Of a stretch of DNA of 64,000 bases, positions 18,320-27,094 are shown piece after piece (within the stretch, counting starts at the first letter, position 1; each line of letters opens with the position of its first letter). The notes under the pieces were generated by a model. The model was not told the origin of the DNA. It saw nothing but the letters and a program-made list of their open reading frames with translations, and ran no database searches. Source of the DNA: Rhodoferax potami. Lineage in GTDB: Bacteria > Pseudomonadota > Gammaproteobacteria > Burkholderiales > Burkholderiaceae_C. The translations under genes were made by a program, and so were the position numbers. The DNA is taken from positions 2,563,001 through 2,627,000 of the forward strand of contig NZ_JAVBIK010000001.1 in assembly GCF_032193805.1 (NCBI RefSeq). The letters run 5' to 3'.

Positions 18320-19984
18320 GTGAATGAATCTCTAGAACTCCAAACCCTGCTGCTGGCTGGCGTGGGCACGGCGGCAGCCATAGCGGCTTTGCGCAAACTG
18401 AAGGCGCGCGCCGAGCTGTCGCTGGCCAAGCACCGCTCGCTGGCAGGCCATCCGCGTAATGCGCGTTTGTTGGCTTCTTTGCTGCCCAACTACAGCTATG
18501 ACGAGCACCAGGTTTTCGCCGTAGACGGCGCGCCAGTCGATGTGGTGGCACGCCGCAAAGCGGCATTTGCCGCACTGGTACAAGGCATTGCGCAGCGTTA
18601 CCCCAAGACCCTGGAGGCGGGCGCCTCGGTGATCGATGGCTTGTCGGACATGCAGTTCGTCAGTGCCTACCGCGTGCCTTACCAGTTCAAGTCCATGGTT
18701 AAGCAGGGCTTGAAGATTGGCTCGTTTTTGCAGTCGTCTTCCGGCGTCACCGTGACCGATCTGGACGGCAATGTGTTCATCGACCTGACCGGTTCCTATG
18801 GCGTGAACCTGATGGGCAATGACTTTTACAAGGAGTGCATTGACGAGGGTGCTGCCATTGCCCGCGACCTCGGCCCTGTGCTGGGCGCATATCACCCGAT
18901 CATGGTGGACAACGTGCAGCGCCTGCGCAAAGCCTCGGGCATGGATGAGATGTCTTTCCACATGTCCGGCACCGAAGCGGTGATGCAAGCGGTGCGCCTG
19001 GCCCGCTACCACACCGGCCGCAAGAAGCTCGTGCGTTTTTGCGGGTCTTACCATGGCTGGTGGGGCGATGTGCAGCCCGGCATCGGCAACCCGATGACGG
19101 CCAAAGACACCTTCACCTTGTCCGAGATGGGCGAGGGCACTCTGCGGGTGCTGCGCAAGCGCCGTGACATTGCCTGCATCTTGATCAATCCCTTGCAGGC
19201 CCTGCACCCCAACATGCCGGCGCCGAGCGACGGCTCCTTGCTGGACGGTTCGCGCAAAGCCGGGTTCGACAAAGCGGCCTACGCCGCGTGGCTGCAAACT
19301 CTGCGCACGATTTGCGATGAGCGCGGTATTGCGCTCATCTTTGACGAGGTGTTTGTCGGCTTCCGCCTGGCGCCCGGTGGCGCTCAGGAATACTTCGGCG
19401 TGCGTGCCGATATGGTGACCTACGGCAAGACACTGGGCGGCGGGCTGCCCATCGGCGTGTTGTGCGGCAAGCGCGAATGGATGCGCCGCTTCCGTGAAGA
19501 CGCTCCTGCCGATATTTGCTTTGCCCGCGGTACGTTCAATTCGCACCCCTATGTGATGGGCGCCATGAATGCCTTTATGCGCAGGCTCGAAACACCCGAG
19601 GTACAAGCGCTCTACACCGATCTGGACGGTGTTTGGAACCGCCGCGCATCGCAGCTCAACCATGCCATGGAGAAGGCGGGCTTCCCGGTCCGTGCGGCCA
19701 ACCTGTCGACCATCTGGACCGTGACCTACACGCAGCCCGGCTGCTACCACTGGTTGTTTCAGCACTATTTGCGTTTGCAAGGGCTGGCCTTGAGCTGGGT
19801 GGGAACCGGTCGCATGATCTTCAGCCTGAATTTCAGCGATCCGGACTTTGAGGAGGTAACCCGCCGGTTTGTGGCGGCGGGTCAGGCGATGCAGCAGGAT
19901 GGCTGGTGGTGGACCGATGGCGCCCAGACGCACAAGGCCATCAAGCGCCGCATCCTGCGGGAGATGCTGGCCGCCAAGTTCTGA
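18320..19984 (+). CDS. Class III PLP-dependent aminotransferase with N-terminal membrane anchor
   Basis: About 554 residues, longer than typical class III enzymes (about 430) because of an N-terminal extension with a hydrophobic helix (LLLAGVGTAAAIAAL) and a 100-residue spacer. The catalytic part resembles glutamate-1-semialdehyde aminomutase: FHMSGTEAVMQAVRLAR, RFCGSYHGWW, LIFDEVFVGFRL, and the PLP lysine in VTYGKTLGGGLPIGV (codon 19427-19429). GTG at 18320 has GAAAGG 8 bp upstream; GTG at 18311 is possible. It is unlikely to be HemL itself, given the anchor and the lipid-gene neighbourhood. The substrate is unknown; an amino-lipid is a guess from context. Confidence 0.85.
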   Translation: MNESLELQTLLLAGVGTAAAIAALRKLKARAELSLAKHRSLAGHPRNARLLASLLPNYSYDEHQVFAVDGAPVDVVARRKAAFAALVQGIAQRYPKTLEAGASVIDGLSDMQFVSAYRVPYQFKSMVKQGLKIGSFLQSSSGVTVTDLDGNVFIDLTGSYGVNLMGNDFYKECIDEGAAIARDLGPVLGAYHPIMVDNVQRLRKASGMDEMSFHMSGTEAVMQAVRLARYHTGRKKLVRFCGSYHGWWGDVQPGIGNPMTAKDTFTLSEMGEGTLRVLRKRRDIACILINPLQALHPNMPAPSDGSLLDGSRKAGFDKAAYAAWLQTLRTICDERGIALIFDEVFVGFRLAPGGAQEYFGVRADMVTYGKTLGGGLPIGVLCGKREWMRRFREDAPADICFARGTFNSHPYVMGAMNAFMRRLETPEVQALYTDLDGVWNRRASQLNHAMEKAGFPVRAANLSTIWTVTYTQPGCYHWLFQHYLRLQGLALSWVGTGRMIFSLNFSDPDFEEVTRRFVAAGQAMQQDGWWWTDGAQTHKAIKRRILREMLAAKF

Positions 19985-20019
19985 GCCGCAGAGGGCCGGA
20001 ACCTGGCGACGGGTTCCGG

Positions 20020-20634
20020 TCAGGTGGGTGCGTGGTCCATATTGCCGCGGGGCTCAATGAGTTCGCCGCGCATCAGGGCCAGAGGTGCCTTGTAGTAAAG
20101 CTTGATGTCGTGGAAAGGGTCGGTGATGATTTTGGTCATCCACACCAGACCGGACATCACGTCCTTGATGAAGAAGAGGTGCACGGTGCGGAAAATCAAT
20201 CCGCCCACGCCCACGGCCAGCCAAAGTTCGCCGGTGTGACGGGCAAATGCTTCAAAGCCGGTGGTGGCCTCGTAGTAGCCGAACAGGGTCGGGTCGATCC
20301 AGAGCATCACCGGGGCTGCGGCCCAGATGGCCATGAGCACCACTTTGCGCTGCAGGTTGTAGCCGACTTTGATCTCTTCTTTGTATTCGTGGGTGGCCTT
20401 GTTGACTTCGTCGTAGCCCCGCGGTTCAAAGAAAAAGTGGCCGGATTGGCGTGCCGTCATCGAGATCAGCCAGGCGACCAAAGCCGCTACGGCGGGGTCT
20501 TTGAAGAGCAGCGCATAGGCCACCACAAAGCTGATCGCGCTGACCAAGTGCAAAGACTGGTTGATGCGGCTGTGGTGGTAATAGCGGTGGTCATCCCAGC
20601 GCTGGATTTTGAGTTGCTTGAAAAATTCCTGCAT
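20020..20634 (-). CDS. Membrane protein resembling the YGL010W/Mpo1-like (DUF962) family
   Basis: 204 residues with about four hydrophobic segments. Two His-rich motifs resemble DUF962: RYYHHSRINQSLHLVSA near residue 17 and ARQSGHFFFEPRGYDE near residue 62. In yeast Mpo1 such residues hold Fe for oxidation of 2-hydroxy fatty acids. The match is from memory of motifs, so the family call is moderate and the function is inference. It is convergent with the PLP enzyme gene (36 bp between stops), in a lipid-gene neighbourhood. Confidence 0.7.
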   Translation of the reverse strand: MQEFFKQLKIQRWDDHRYYHHSRINQSLHLVSAISFVVAYALLFKDPAVAALVAWLISMTARQSGHFFFEPRGYDEVNKATHEYKEEIKVGYNLQRKVVLMAIWAAAPVMLWIDPTLFGYYEATTGFEAFARHTGELWLAVGVGGLIFRTVHLFFIKDVMSGLVWMTKIITDPFHDIKLYYKAPLALMRGELIEPRGNMDHAPT

Positions 20635-20727
20635 GGACAGAGTCTCCTGAAAACAGAAGATTCATGCTATCGCCGCATGATGGCAGCGGCGTGACAAGGT
20701 CCGTGACAGTTGCGTGAAAGCGCTGGC

Positions 20728-21162
20728 TCAGTCTTTGGTGGCGTGGCGCTGCACGCAGTCAATATAGGCATTACCGTCGGGTGGCCGGCCGGCCCGCTGG
20801 CTTTCCCAGAGCATGGTGCCCAAGCACTCCATGGTTTCGTGGTGGGCCTGGTGCAAAGAGTTCCGTTTGTGGGTCAGCAGCTCCACCGCCTGCCGGATGC
20901 CCCGCGGCTGGTCGATGCTGCACTGCTCGCTGATCGACAAATGCATGCTCAAGTGCAAAAAAGGGTTGGTGCGCCCTTCGGTCGCCTCGTACACCGTGGC
21001 CAGTGCGGTGTCCAGGTTGGCAAAGTCTTCGCGGTACTCGGGGTGCTCGTCCATCCATTGCGACGCTATGATTTCGATAGCTTCAAGTGATTGACCCGCC
21101 TTGGCTTTGGCGTAGGTGGAGCAGAAAAATCGACGTACGTCTTCTTGGGATGGATTGAACAT
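20728..21162 (-). CDS. DUF1841 family protein
   Basis: 144 residues, soluble, helical. The signature sequence includes MFNPSQEDVRRFFCSTYAK, DEHPEYREDFANLD and GRTNPFLHLSMHLSISEQ, typical of the betaproteobacterial DUF1841 family of unknown function. The segment coding EAIEIIAS (about 21060-21090) is weakly reminiscent of the first bases of the interspersed repeat, too short to count. Confidence 0.88.
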   Translation of the reverse strand: MFNPSQEDVRRFFCSTYAKAKAGQSLEAIEIIASQWMDEHPEYREDFANLDTALATVYEATEGRTNPFLHLSMHLSISEQCSIDQPRGIRQAVELLTHKRNSLHQAHHETMECLGTMLWESQRAGRPPDGNAYIDCVQRHATKD

Positions 21163-21187
21163 GGGCTCAAGGTTAGCACGGTGAGAA

Positions 21188-23014
21188 TTAGTCTACCCAC
21201 CGGGTGGTATCTCGTTTTTCCTGGTCTGCCCGCTCTTGGGCCATTTGCTCTTCGAGTTGCTGGCGGCCTTGTTTGATGGTGGCAATCAGCTTGCTGCGGT
21301 CTTTAAAGTGAGGGCGCATTTTTTCAAACAAGGCAAGGTTGTGGTGCCGAAAGCGCATGGCGGTCTGGCGTGCCACATGGGCAGGTTGCCCTAGCAGCTG
21401 TAGCACGCTACGGGCGCTGCGCAGGCTCGACTCAAACAACTCCCGCTCTACCAAGGTGACACCGCGTTCGCGCAGCTGGTTCCAGTGGGTGACGTCCCGG
21501 GCACGGGCCACGATGTGCAGCCCGGGGAAATGGGCCCGCACCAGATCGACCACCGCTAGCGATTGCTCCACATCATCTACAGCGACAACCAGTACTTTCG
21601 CCTGCTCCGCGCCTGAGATGCGCAGCAAATCCAGCCGGGTTGCATCGCCGTAAAACACGCGGTAGCCCAGCTTGCGGGCGACTTCTACCATTTCGGCATC
21701 ATGGTCCAGCACGGTCGTGGAGATGCCCTCTGCCAACATGACCCGACCGACAATTTGCCCGTAGCGCCCGAAGCCGGCAATGATGACAGGTGCATCCTGC
21801 TGCTCTGCGATTTCCTCAAGGGGCGTACCGCCAGAACCGGCAAAACGCGGCAGCAACAGGCGGTCCACCGCAACCAGCACCAAGGGGCTCAGCAGCATGG
21901 AAACAGCGACCGCGCCAATCAGCAGCGACGCAGTCTCAGCCGGAAACACGTGGGCTCCGGCCGCGGCCTGAAACACGACAAATGCGAACTCTCCCCCTTG
22001 GGCTAGCAGCAAGGTGAACACCGGGCGCTCGGCCAATGGAAGTTGGATATGGCGTGCCAGGGTGTAGATCACGGCGCCCTTCACCGCCAGAAAGCCGAAC
22101 ACGACGAGAGCCATCGCACCCGGGGATTCGCGCAGAACGCCAAAGTCGATGCTCATGCCCACTGCAATAAAAAACAGCCCGAGCAGCAGACCCTTGAAGG
22201 GCTCCAGGTCGGTCTCCAGCTCGCGCCGGTACTCGCTGTCTGCGAGCAGCACACCCGCCAGAAAGGCCCCCAAGGCCATGCTCAAGCCGACCAATAGCAT
22301 CAGGGCGGAGATGCCGACCACCAGCAGCAAGGCGGCTGCGGTGAATATCTCTGGCGTGTTGGAGCGCGCAATCCAGCGAAAAACAGGGCGCAACAACAAG
22401 CGCCCACCCAAGATGATGCTGGCGATAACCGCTATGATTTTAATAGCTGCTTGCGCATATTCAACGGGGGCTAGATCGCTGTTTTGTCCTGAAGCAGCGC
22501 CGAGCAACGGCAGTAGCGCCAGGATCGGGATGGCCGCCACATCCTGAAACAACAAAATGGAGAAGGCCGCCTGGCCGCTGGGCGTGGGGAGCAGGTTGCG
22601 CTCTTCCATCACTTGCAGGGCGATGGCGGTGCTCGACAGTGCCAAGCCGAGCGCGCCCACCAGGCTCAAGCGCCAGCCCACACCACAGGCCATGGCAACG
22701 AGCATCAAAAGCGCGGTGCAGCCCAGCACTTGCATCGCCCCCCAGCCGAAGATGGATCGGCGCAGGCTCCAGAGCCGGCGCGGCTCCAGCTCCAGGCCCA
22801 CCAGAAACAGCATCAGCACCACGCCGAATTCGGCAAAGTGGAGAATGTCTTCCACATTGGTGACGAGGCCTGCGCCCCAGGGGCCGATGGCGATACCGGC
22901 GGCCAAGTAGCCAATGATGGCGCCCAGCCCCATGGCCTTGGAGATCGGGACCGCGATCACTGCGGCGCTCAGGTAAATCAGGCTGTTGAGCAGCCAGGCG
23001 GGTGCGTGTTCCAT
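21188..23014 (-). CDS. kefC: Glutathione-regulated-type potassium efflux antiporter (KefB/KefC)
   Basis: A 608-residue CPA2 antiporter. An N-terminal region of about 12 helices (GLGAIIGYLAAGIAIGPWG, FGVVLMLFLVGLELEPRRLW, LSSTAIALQVMEERN) is followed by a RCK/TrkA-N domain (PVIIAGFGRYGQIVGRVMLA, FYGDATRLDLLRISG). It exports K+ in exchange for H+ during electrophile stress. The ATG at 23012-23014 is used. Residues about 176-194, between two helices, are encoded by a copy of the interspersed repeat (22432-22487). The flavoprotein subunit gene lies immediately upstream. Confidence 0.93.
   Translation of the reverse strand: MEHAPAWLLNSLIYLSAAVIAVPISKAMGLGAIIGYLAAGIAIGPWGAGLVTNVEDILHFAEFGVVLMLFLVGLELEPRRLWSLRRSIFGWGAMQVLGCTALLMLVAMACGVGWRLSLVGALGLALSSTAIALQVMEERNLLPTPSGQAAFSILLFQDVAAIPILALLPLLGAASGQNSDLAPVEYAQAAIKIIAVIASIILGGRLLLRPVFRWIARSNTPEIFTAAALLLVVGISALMLLVGLSMALGAFLAGVLLADSEYRRELETDLEPFKGLLLGLFFIAVGMSIDFGVLRESPGAMALVVFGFLAVKGAVIYTLARHIQLPLAERPVFTLLLAQGGEFAFVVFQAAAGAHVFPAETASLLIGAVAVSMLLSPLVLVAVDRLLLPRFAGSGGTPLEEIAEQQDAPVIIAGFGRYGQIVGRVMLAEGISTTVLDHDAEMVEVARKLGYRVFYGDATRLDLLRISGAEQAKVLVVAVDDVEQSLAVVDLVRAHFPGLHIVARARDVTHWNQLRERGVTLVERELFESSLRSARSVLQLLGQPAHVARQTAMRFRHHNLALFEKMRPHFKDRSKLIATIKQGRQQLEEQMAQERADQEKRDTTRWVD
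22432..22487 (+). repeat. Interspersed repeat copy B, inside kefC
   Basis: On the plus strand it reads GCTATGATTTTAATAGCTGC, then TTGCGCATATTCAACGGGGG, then CTAG. It lies antisense to kefC and encodes part of a loop and the start of the next helix without breaking the frame. Confidence 0.8.
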
Positions 23015-23015
23015 C

Positions 23016-23639
23016 TCAGTGCTCCCCTGCAGGGCGGTCCTGCTCCGGCACTTCGCAGGCGACACAGTCCGCCAGGTCGTCTAGCTCCGGCCAGTGCGGG
23101 TAGGTCTGCAGCCGCTCACGGAAGGTGCTGACGTGCTCGGCTACCAACGCTGCAGGCGCGCTATGGGCGCCATGCAACACCATCGGCGGGAGAAAGCGCA
23201 TGCCGCACAGCGCCGCGGTCTGTTCGTAGGGGGGCAAGAAGGCGTCAAAAAAGTAGCGGTTGTAGCCCTGTGGGTGGTGCGACGATTCCGCCCCGCCCGT
23301 GCTGGCCACCAGCCAAAGGTCTTTGCCTTTGAGGGCACTCGCGCCCTGTCCATACGCCCAGCCATAGCTGAGCACTTCGTCTACCCAGAGCTTGAGCAGT
23401 GCAGGCATGGAGTACCACTGGACCGGATGCATCAGCACCACCAGTTGGGCCGCTTCGAGCTTGGCTTGCTCGGCCTGTATCTCGATGGCGTAATCGGGAT
23501 AGGTTTCATACAGGTCGCACACGCTTACGCCTGCGGTGGTGGTTGCGGCGGTGTGCAGCTGGCGATTGACCCGCGAGTCGCGCCAGTTCGGGTGCGCCGC
23601 GATCACGTAAATAGGGGAAGGTTGGTTTTCATTGACCAT
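23016..23639 (-). CDS. NAD(P)H-dependent flavoprotein oxidoreductase, KefF/KefG-like
   Basis: A 207-residue flavodoxin-fold quinone reductase. Motifs are IYVIAAHPNWRDSRVNRQL, VVLMHPVQWYSMPALLKLWVDEV and LVASTGGAESSHHPQGYNRYF. KefF/KefG proteins bind to and activate KefC/KefB. Its TGA is 1 bp before the kefC ATG, so the two are co-translated, as in kefFC/kefGB operons. Its start faces the divergent ParA-like gene 40 bp away. Confidence 0.92.
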   Translation of the reverse strand: MVNENQPSPIYVIAAHPNWRDSRVNRQLHTAATTTAGVSVCDLYETYPDYAIEIQAEQAKLEAAQLVVLMHPVQWYSMPALLKLWVDEVLSYGWAYGQGASALKGKDLWLVASTGGAESSHHPQGYNRYFFDAFLPPYEQTAALCGMRFLPPMVLHGAHSAPAALVAEHVSTFRERLQTYPHWPELDDLADCVACEVPEQDRPAGEH

Positions 23640-23679
23640 GCCGATAACATAGCGCAGTTATTTGCAGGAGACTTTGTTT

Positions 23680-24297
23680 ATGCCCGTGGTTGTTGTTGCG
23701 AACCCCAAAGGCGGGGTGGGGAAGTCCACGCTGTCCACCCAAATTGCCGGGTATTTCGCGTCCCAAGGGCACGCCGTCATGCTGGGGGACGCCGATCGTC
23801 AGCAATCCTCGCAGCTCTGGTTGAGTTTGCGCCCGGCCGCGGCCAAGCCGATTGCCGGTTGGGCCCTGAGCGACGATGGCGTCGCCAAGCCGCCCAAAGG
23901 CACCAGCCATGTGGTGCTGGATACCCCCGCCGGCTTGCACGGCAAGCGCCTGAAAGAAATTTTGAAGATCGCGACCCATGTGGTCGTGCCCTTGCAGCCC
24001 AGTATTTTTGACATTTTTGCGACCAAGCCTTTTTTGGATGAGCTGGCTGCCAGCTCGCGCGCCGACAAATTCAAGGTGGGCATTGTCGGGATGCGGGTCG
24101 ACGAGCGGACACTGGCTGCCGAGCAGCTCCAACACTTTGTCACCGGCTTGGGCTTGCCGGTGCTGGGCTCGGTGCGCGATACCCAGAACTACATCCAGAC
24201 TACAGCGCGAGGGCTCACCAGATTTGACGTGGCGCCAGGCAAGGTCGAGCGCGACTTGCAGCAGTGGCAGCCGATTTGCGACTGGTTGAGTAACTGA
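23680..24297 (+). CDS. ParA/MinD-family ATPase
   Basis: 205 residues with a deviant Walker A, ANPKGGVGKSTLSTQIAGYF, near the N-terminus, Walker A' DADRQQSS and Walker B VVLDTPAG. It is short, lacks an N-terminal HTH and has no ParB gene or parS site nearby, so it is an orphan ParA (spatial positioning of an unknown cargo) rather than a chromosome partition system. ATG at 23680 is preceded by GCAGGAG at 23664-23670. Confidence 0.9.
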   Translation: MPVVVVANPKGGVGKSTLSTQIAGYFASQGHAVMLGDADRQQSSQLWLSLRPAAAKPIAGWALSDDGVAKPPKGTSHVVLDTPAGLHGKRLKEILKIATHVVVPLQPSIFDIFATKPFLDELAASSRADKFKVGIVGMRVDERTLAAEQLQHFVTGLGLPVLGSVRDTQNYIQTTARGLTRFDVAPGKVERDLQQWQPICDWLSN

Positions 24298-24351
24298 CCC
24301 GCTGTCACCCGGGCTACATGCGCCCCGGTCACCACTGGCTAGAGTTTGCGC

Positions 24352-24807
24352 ATGAAAATCTTTGACACACTGGCGGAGTTGTCCGCCCAAGTCGGCACCA
24401 CGGTCGCAGTCAGCGACTGGCTCACTATTAGCCAGTCCCAGATTGATTTGTTTGCCCAAGCGACGGGAGACCACCAGTGGATCCATGTGGACCCGGTGCG
24501 CGCGGCGCTAGGGCCCTTTGGCACCCCGATTGCGCATGGCTTTTTGACCTTGTCTTTGATTCCGCGGTTTATGGAGGCCAGCTTGGCGGTGACCGAGGCC
24601 CGCATGGGGGTCAATTACGGGCTCAACAAGGTCCGCTTTGTGTCACCGGTGCCGGTAAACAGCCGGCTGCGTGCCCATTTGAAGCTGTTGTCAGCCGAGC
24701 CGATTGATAACGGGGGTGTTCAGCAAAGCTGGGAAGTCACGATCGAGCGCGAAGGGGCTGCCAAGCCTGCTTGTGTGGCAGAGGCCTTGGTCCGCCAGTA
24801 CCCCTGA
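24352..24807 (+). CDS. MaoC-family (R)-specific enoyl-CoA hydratase-like protein
   Basis: A 151-residue hot-dog protein. The hydratase-2 motif is present as FAQATGDHQWIHVDPVRAA followed by GTPIAHGFLTLSLI, which includes the catalytic Asp and His. It probably hydrates trans-2-enoyl-CoA in fatty-acid metabolism. The ATG at 24352 is preferred over a TTG two codons earlier. Confidence 0.92.
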   Translation: MKIFDTLAELSAQVGTTVAVSDWLTISQSQIDLFAQATGDHQWIHVDPVRAALGPFGTPIAHGFLTLSLIPRFMEASLAVTEARMGVNYGLNKVRFVSPVPVNSRLRAHLKLLSAEPIDNGGVQQSWEVTIEREGAAKPACVAEALVRQYP

Positions 24808-24835
24808 GCCGCCCGGTGGGGTGCGCCGCCTGGCG

Positions 24836-25300
24836 TCAGCTGCCGAAACCGTTTTGGCGCCAAGCCTCGAACACGGTGACCGCCACCGCATTCGACAGGT
24901 TGAGGCTGCGTTGCTCTGGCCGCATGGGCAGGCGCAAACTGCGCTCGGGGCTGAACGAAGTCCGCACAAAGTCAGAAATTCCCTTGGTTTCTGAGCCGAA
25001 GACCAGCCAATCCCCCGCTTGAAACGCGACCTCAAAGGGGCTGCGTGTTCCTCGGGTGGTGAGCGTGAAGAGGCGCTCAGGATCAGGTTTCTCATCCTCC
25101 AGAAACTGCTGCCAGCTGGCATGCCGCTTGAGTTGAGCGTACTCATGGTAGTCCAGGCCTGCGCGCCGCATGTGCTTGTCGTCCATCGAAAAGCCCAATG
25201 GTTCCACCAAGTGCAATTGGCAGCCGGTGTTGGCCGCCAGTCGGATCACGTTGCCGGTGTTGGGCGGAATTTCTGGTTCAACTAAAACAATATGAAACAT
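24836..25300 (-). CDS. trmL: tRNA (cytidine(34)-2'-O)-methyltransferase
   Basis: A 154-residue SPOUT methyltransferase methylating the wobble base of tRNA-Leu. MFHIVLVEPEIPPNTGNVIR is the exact family N-terminus, and the knot region reads VFGSETKGI and LRLPMRPEQRSLNLSNAVAV. The ATG at 25298-25300 sets this start; upstream sequence in frame is not family-like. It lies 11 bp after comF in the same direction. Confidence 0.95.
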   Translation of the reverse strand: MFHIVLVEPEIPPNTGNVIRLAANTGCQLHLVEPLGFSMDDKHMRRAGLDYHEYAQLKRHASWQQFLEDEKPDPERLFTLTTRGTRSPFEVAFQAGDWLVFGSETKGISDFVRTSFSPERSLRLPMRPEQRSLNLSNAVAVTVFEAWRQNGFGS

Positions 25301-25311
25301 ACCCTGATTGT

Positions 25312-26025
25312 CTACGCTCCGGCATCCCCCCGGGCCGTGCGCGCAAACACCAATGCTGTGATGTGCTGAGCGCCGGCACGCTGCAAGACGACGCTTGCGG
25401 CGGCCATGGTGGCGCCACTGGTCATGACGTCGTCCACCAATATGATGTTTTGGCCTTGCAAGCGCGCGCCGCTGTGCGGTTCCATGGCAAAAGCGTGCTG
25501 CAGGTTGTGTTGTCGCTGTTCGCGTGACAGCCCACTTTGCGGCGGGGTGTGAAAAAGGCGCAATAGCCAATCCTCCCGCACTTTGGCAGGGCTCAGGTGG
25601 CGGGCTATTAGCGCGGATTGGTTAAAGCCCCGCTCCAGCAGACGTTCCCGGGCCAATGGCATCGGGATGACCCAGTCAGCCGCTTCCAAGGCGGGCTCTA
25701 CCCATGGCGCACTCCGCATGACGGTGGCGAAGTGGCGCGCCCAAGCCGGGTTACCTTGGAATTTGAAGTCCGCAATCAGCCGGTCCCATGGGTAGCCATA
25801 GTCCACGGCCGCAAGCGCTGCATTCCATACGGGCGGTGTGTCAGTGCAGGCTCTACAGTGATGCAAGGTAGTCGGGATGGCGAGCGCGCATAACGCGCAG
25901 CGGTGTACCGGCTGGGCAAATGCGTGCACACATTCTTCGCACACCGGGTGCGAGGGCCATGCTCTGCAAACCCGGCATACGCTGGGTACTTGGCGGCTTA
26001 ACCCTTGGAGCAAGGCGCTGAACAT
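25312..26025 (-). CDS. comF: ComF family phosphoribosyltransferase-like protein
   Basis: 237 residues. An N-terminal Zn-binding region (CRVCRAW, VCEECV, CALCALA, CRAC) is followed by a type I PRTase domain with the PRPP loop IILVDDVMTSGATMAAA. ComF proteins take part in DNA uptake/recombination in naturally competent bacteria. The ATG at 26023-26025 is used. It is divergent from the methyltransferase at 26064 and followed by trmL. Confidence 0.93.
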   Translation of the reverse strand: MFSALLQGLSRQVPSVCRVCRAWPSHPVCEECVHAFAQPVHRCALCALAIPTTLHHCRACTDTPPVWNAALAAVDYGYPWDRLIADFKFQGNPAWARHFATVMRSAPWVEPALEAADWVIPMPLARERLLERGFNQSALIARHLSPAKVREDWLLRLFHTPPQSGLSREQRQHNLQHAFAMEPHSGARLQGQNIILVDDVMTSGATMAAASVVLQRAGAQHITALVFARTARGDAGA

Positions 26026-26063
26026 GGGGCCAATATACTCGCGGACCGACGATTTTCCTGGCC

Positions 26064-26942
26064 ATGACTGATCACAAGCCCCCCACCATAGACCCGGTTG
26101 CCGCAGCCCGTTGGGCGCACGCGCCGGTGGAGTCCGCCCCTTGGCTGCATGAGGAGATCGCCCGCCGCATGGAGGACCGGTTGCAGTGGATCGTGCAAAA
26201 ACCGGCAACGTGGTTGGATTGGGAGCCCTCGCGAGGTGGCTATGAAGGGCATTTGCTGGTGCAAAAGCGCTATCCCAAAGCACAAAGTTACGTATGCGAA
26301 AGCACCTCTGCCAGGCAACTGCATTCGCGGAAGATCCTGACACCGGCGTGGTGGAGTCCCGGGCGGTGGACGGGCGCCACGCCCCGGTTTGAAAAAGTGG
26401 CGGATCCGGTGCAAATGTTGTGGGCCAATATGGCGCTGCACATGGCCGCGGACCCACAAGCGTTGATCCGCGAGTGGCACTCCAACTTGGCTGTCGACGG
26501 GTTTGTGATGTTTTCTTGCTTCGGCCCCGATACCTTGCGGGAGTTGCGTCGTGTTTTTGACGTGGCGGGTTGGCCGCAGCCGCATCACCAGTTCACTGAC
26601 ATGCACGACTGGGGTGACATGCTGGTGCATGCCGGCTTTGCGGAGCCTGTGATGGACATGGAGCGCATTACCCTTAGCTACTCGTCAGCGGAGCGTCTAT
26701 TGGAAGAGTTGCGTGGTTTGGGGCGTAATTTGCATACGAACCGCTTTGCCGGCACCAGAACCAAAGCGTGGCGTAAAGAATTGTTAGAGCGCCTCACCCG
26801 CGAGCTGGGCGGAGAGGATGGTCGCTTGACGATCACTTTTGAAGTGGTTTACGGACATGCCTTCAAGCCTAAGCCTCGTTTGAAGGTCGCGCCAGAGACG
26901 CGTGTTTCCTTGGGTGACATGCGCGCTGCCTTGAAAAACTAG
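26064..26942 (+). CDS. BioC-like SAM-dependent methyltransferase
   Basis: 292 residues, similar in layout to malonyl-ACP O-methyltransferase BioC: N-terminal AAARWAHAPVESAPWLHEE, central MLWANMALHMAADPQALIREW and FVMFSCFGPDTLRELR, C-terminal FEVVYGHAFKP. The usual glycine-rich SAM motif I is degenerate here (WLDWEPSRGGYEG), so activity should not be assumed. No bio genes are in the window. The name BioC-like reflects the middle region only. Confidence 0.8.
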   Translation: MTDHKPPTIDPVAAARWAHAPVESAPWLHEEIARRMEDRLQWIVQKPATWLDWEPSRGGYEGHLLVQKRYPKAQSYVCESTSARQLHSRKILTPAWWSPGRWTGATPRFEKVADPVQMLWANMALHMAADPQALIREWHSNLAVDGFVMFSCFGPDTLRELRRVFDVAGWPQPHHQFTDMHDWGDMLVHAGFAEPVMDMERITLSYSSAERLLEELRGLGRNLHTNRFAGTRTKAWRKELLERLTRELGGEDGRLTITFEVVYGHAFKPKPRLKVAPETRVSLGDMRAALKN

Positions 26943-27094
26943 GCAAAACCCCTACGGATTCCCCTTTGCGTGGCGCCGGGCTGACGCCTGTCAAGTTCGT
27001 TACTGTCATACAATGTTAGGAACGAGGTGATGGCATATTCCCCCTCCAGTTTGGACTGAGTTTTTATCGACCCAGTTCATTTCGGGTGACACGC

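Noticed and set aside
18332..19933. 533-codon open frame opposite the PLP enzyme
   Set aside because: Composition typical of antisense reading of a GC-rich gene. The plus strand carries clear aminotransferase motifs.
23680..24297. ParA-like gene as part of a plasmid or chromosome partition system
   Set aside because: No parB gene and no parS-like site beside it.
27001..27016. LexA-like sequence TACTGTCATACAATGT upstream of DUF2244
   Set aside because: Only one arm fits and spacing is wrong. More likely promoter sequence (TACAAT).
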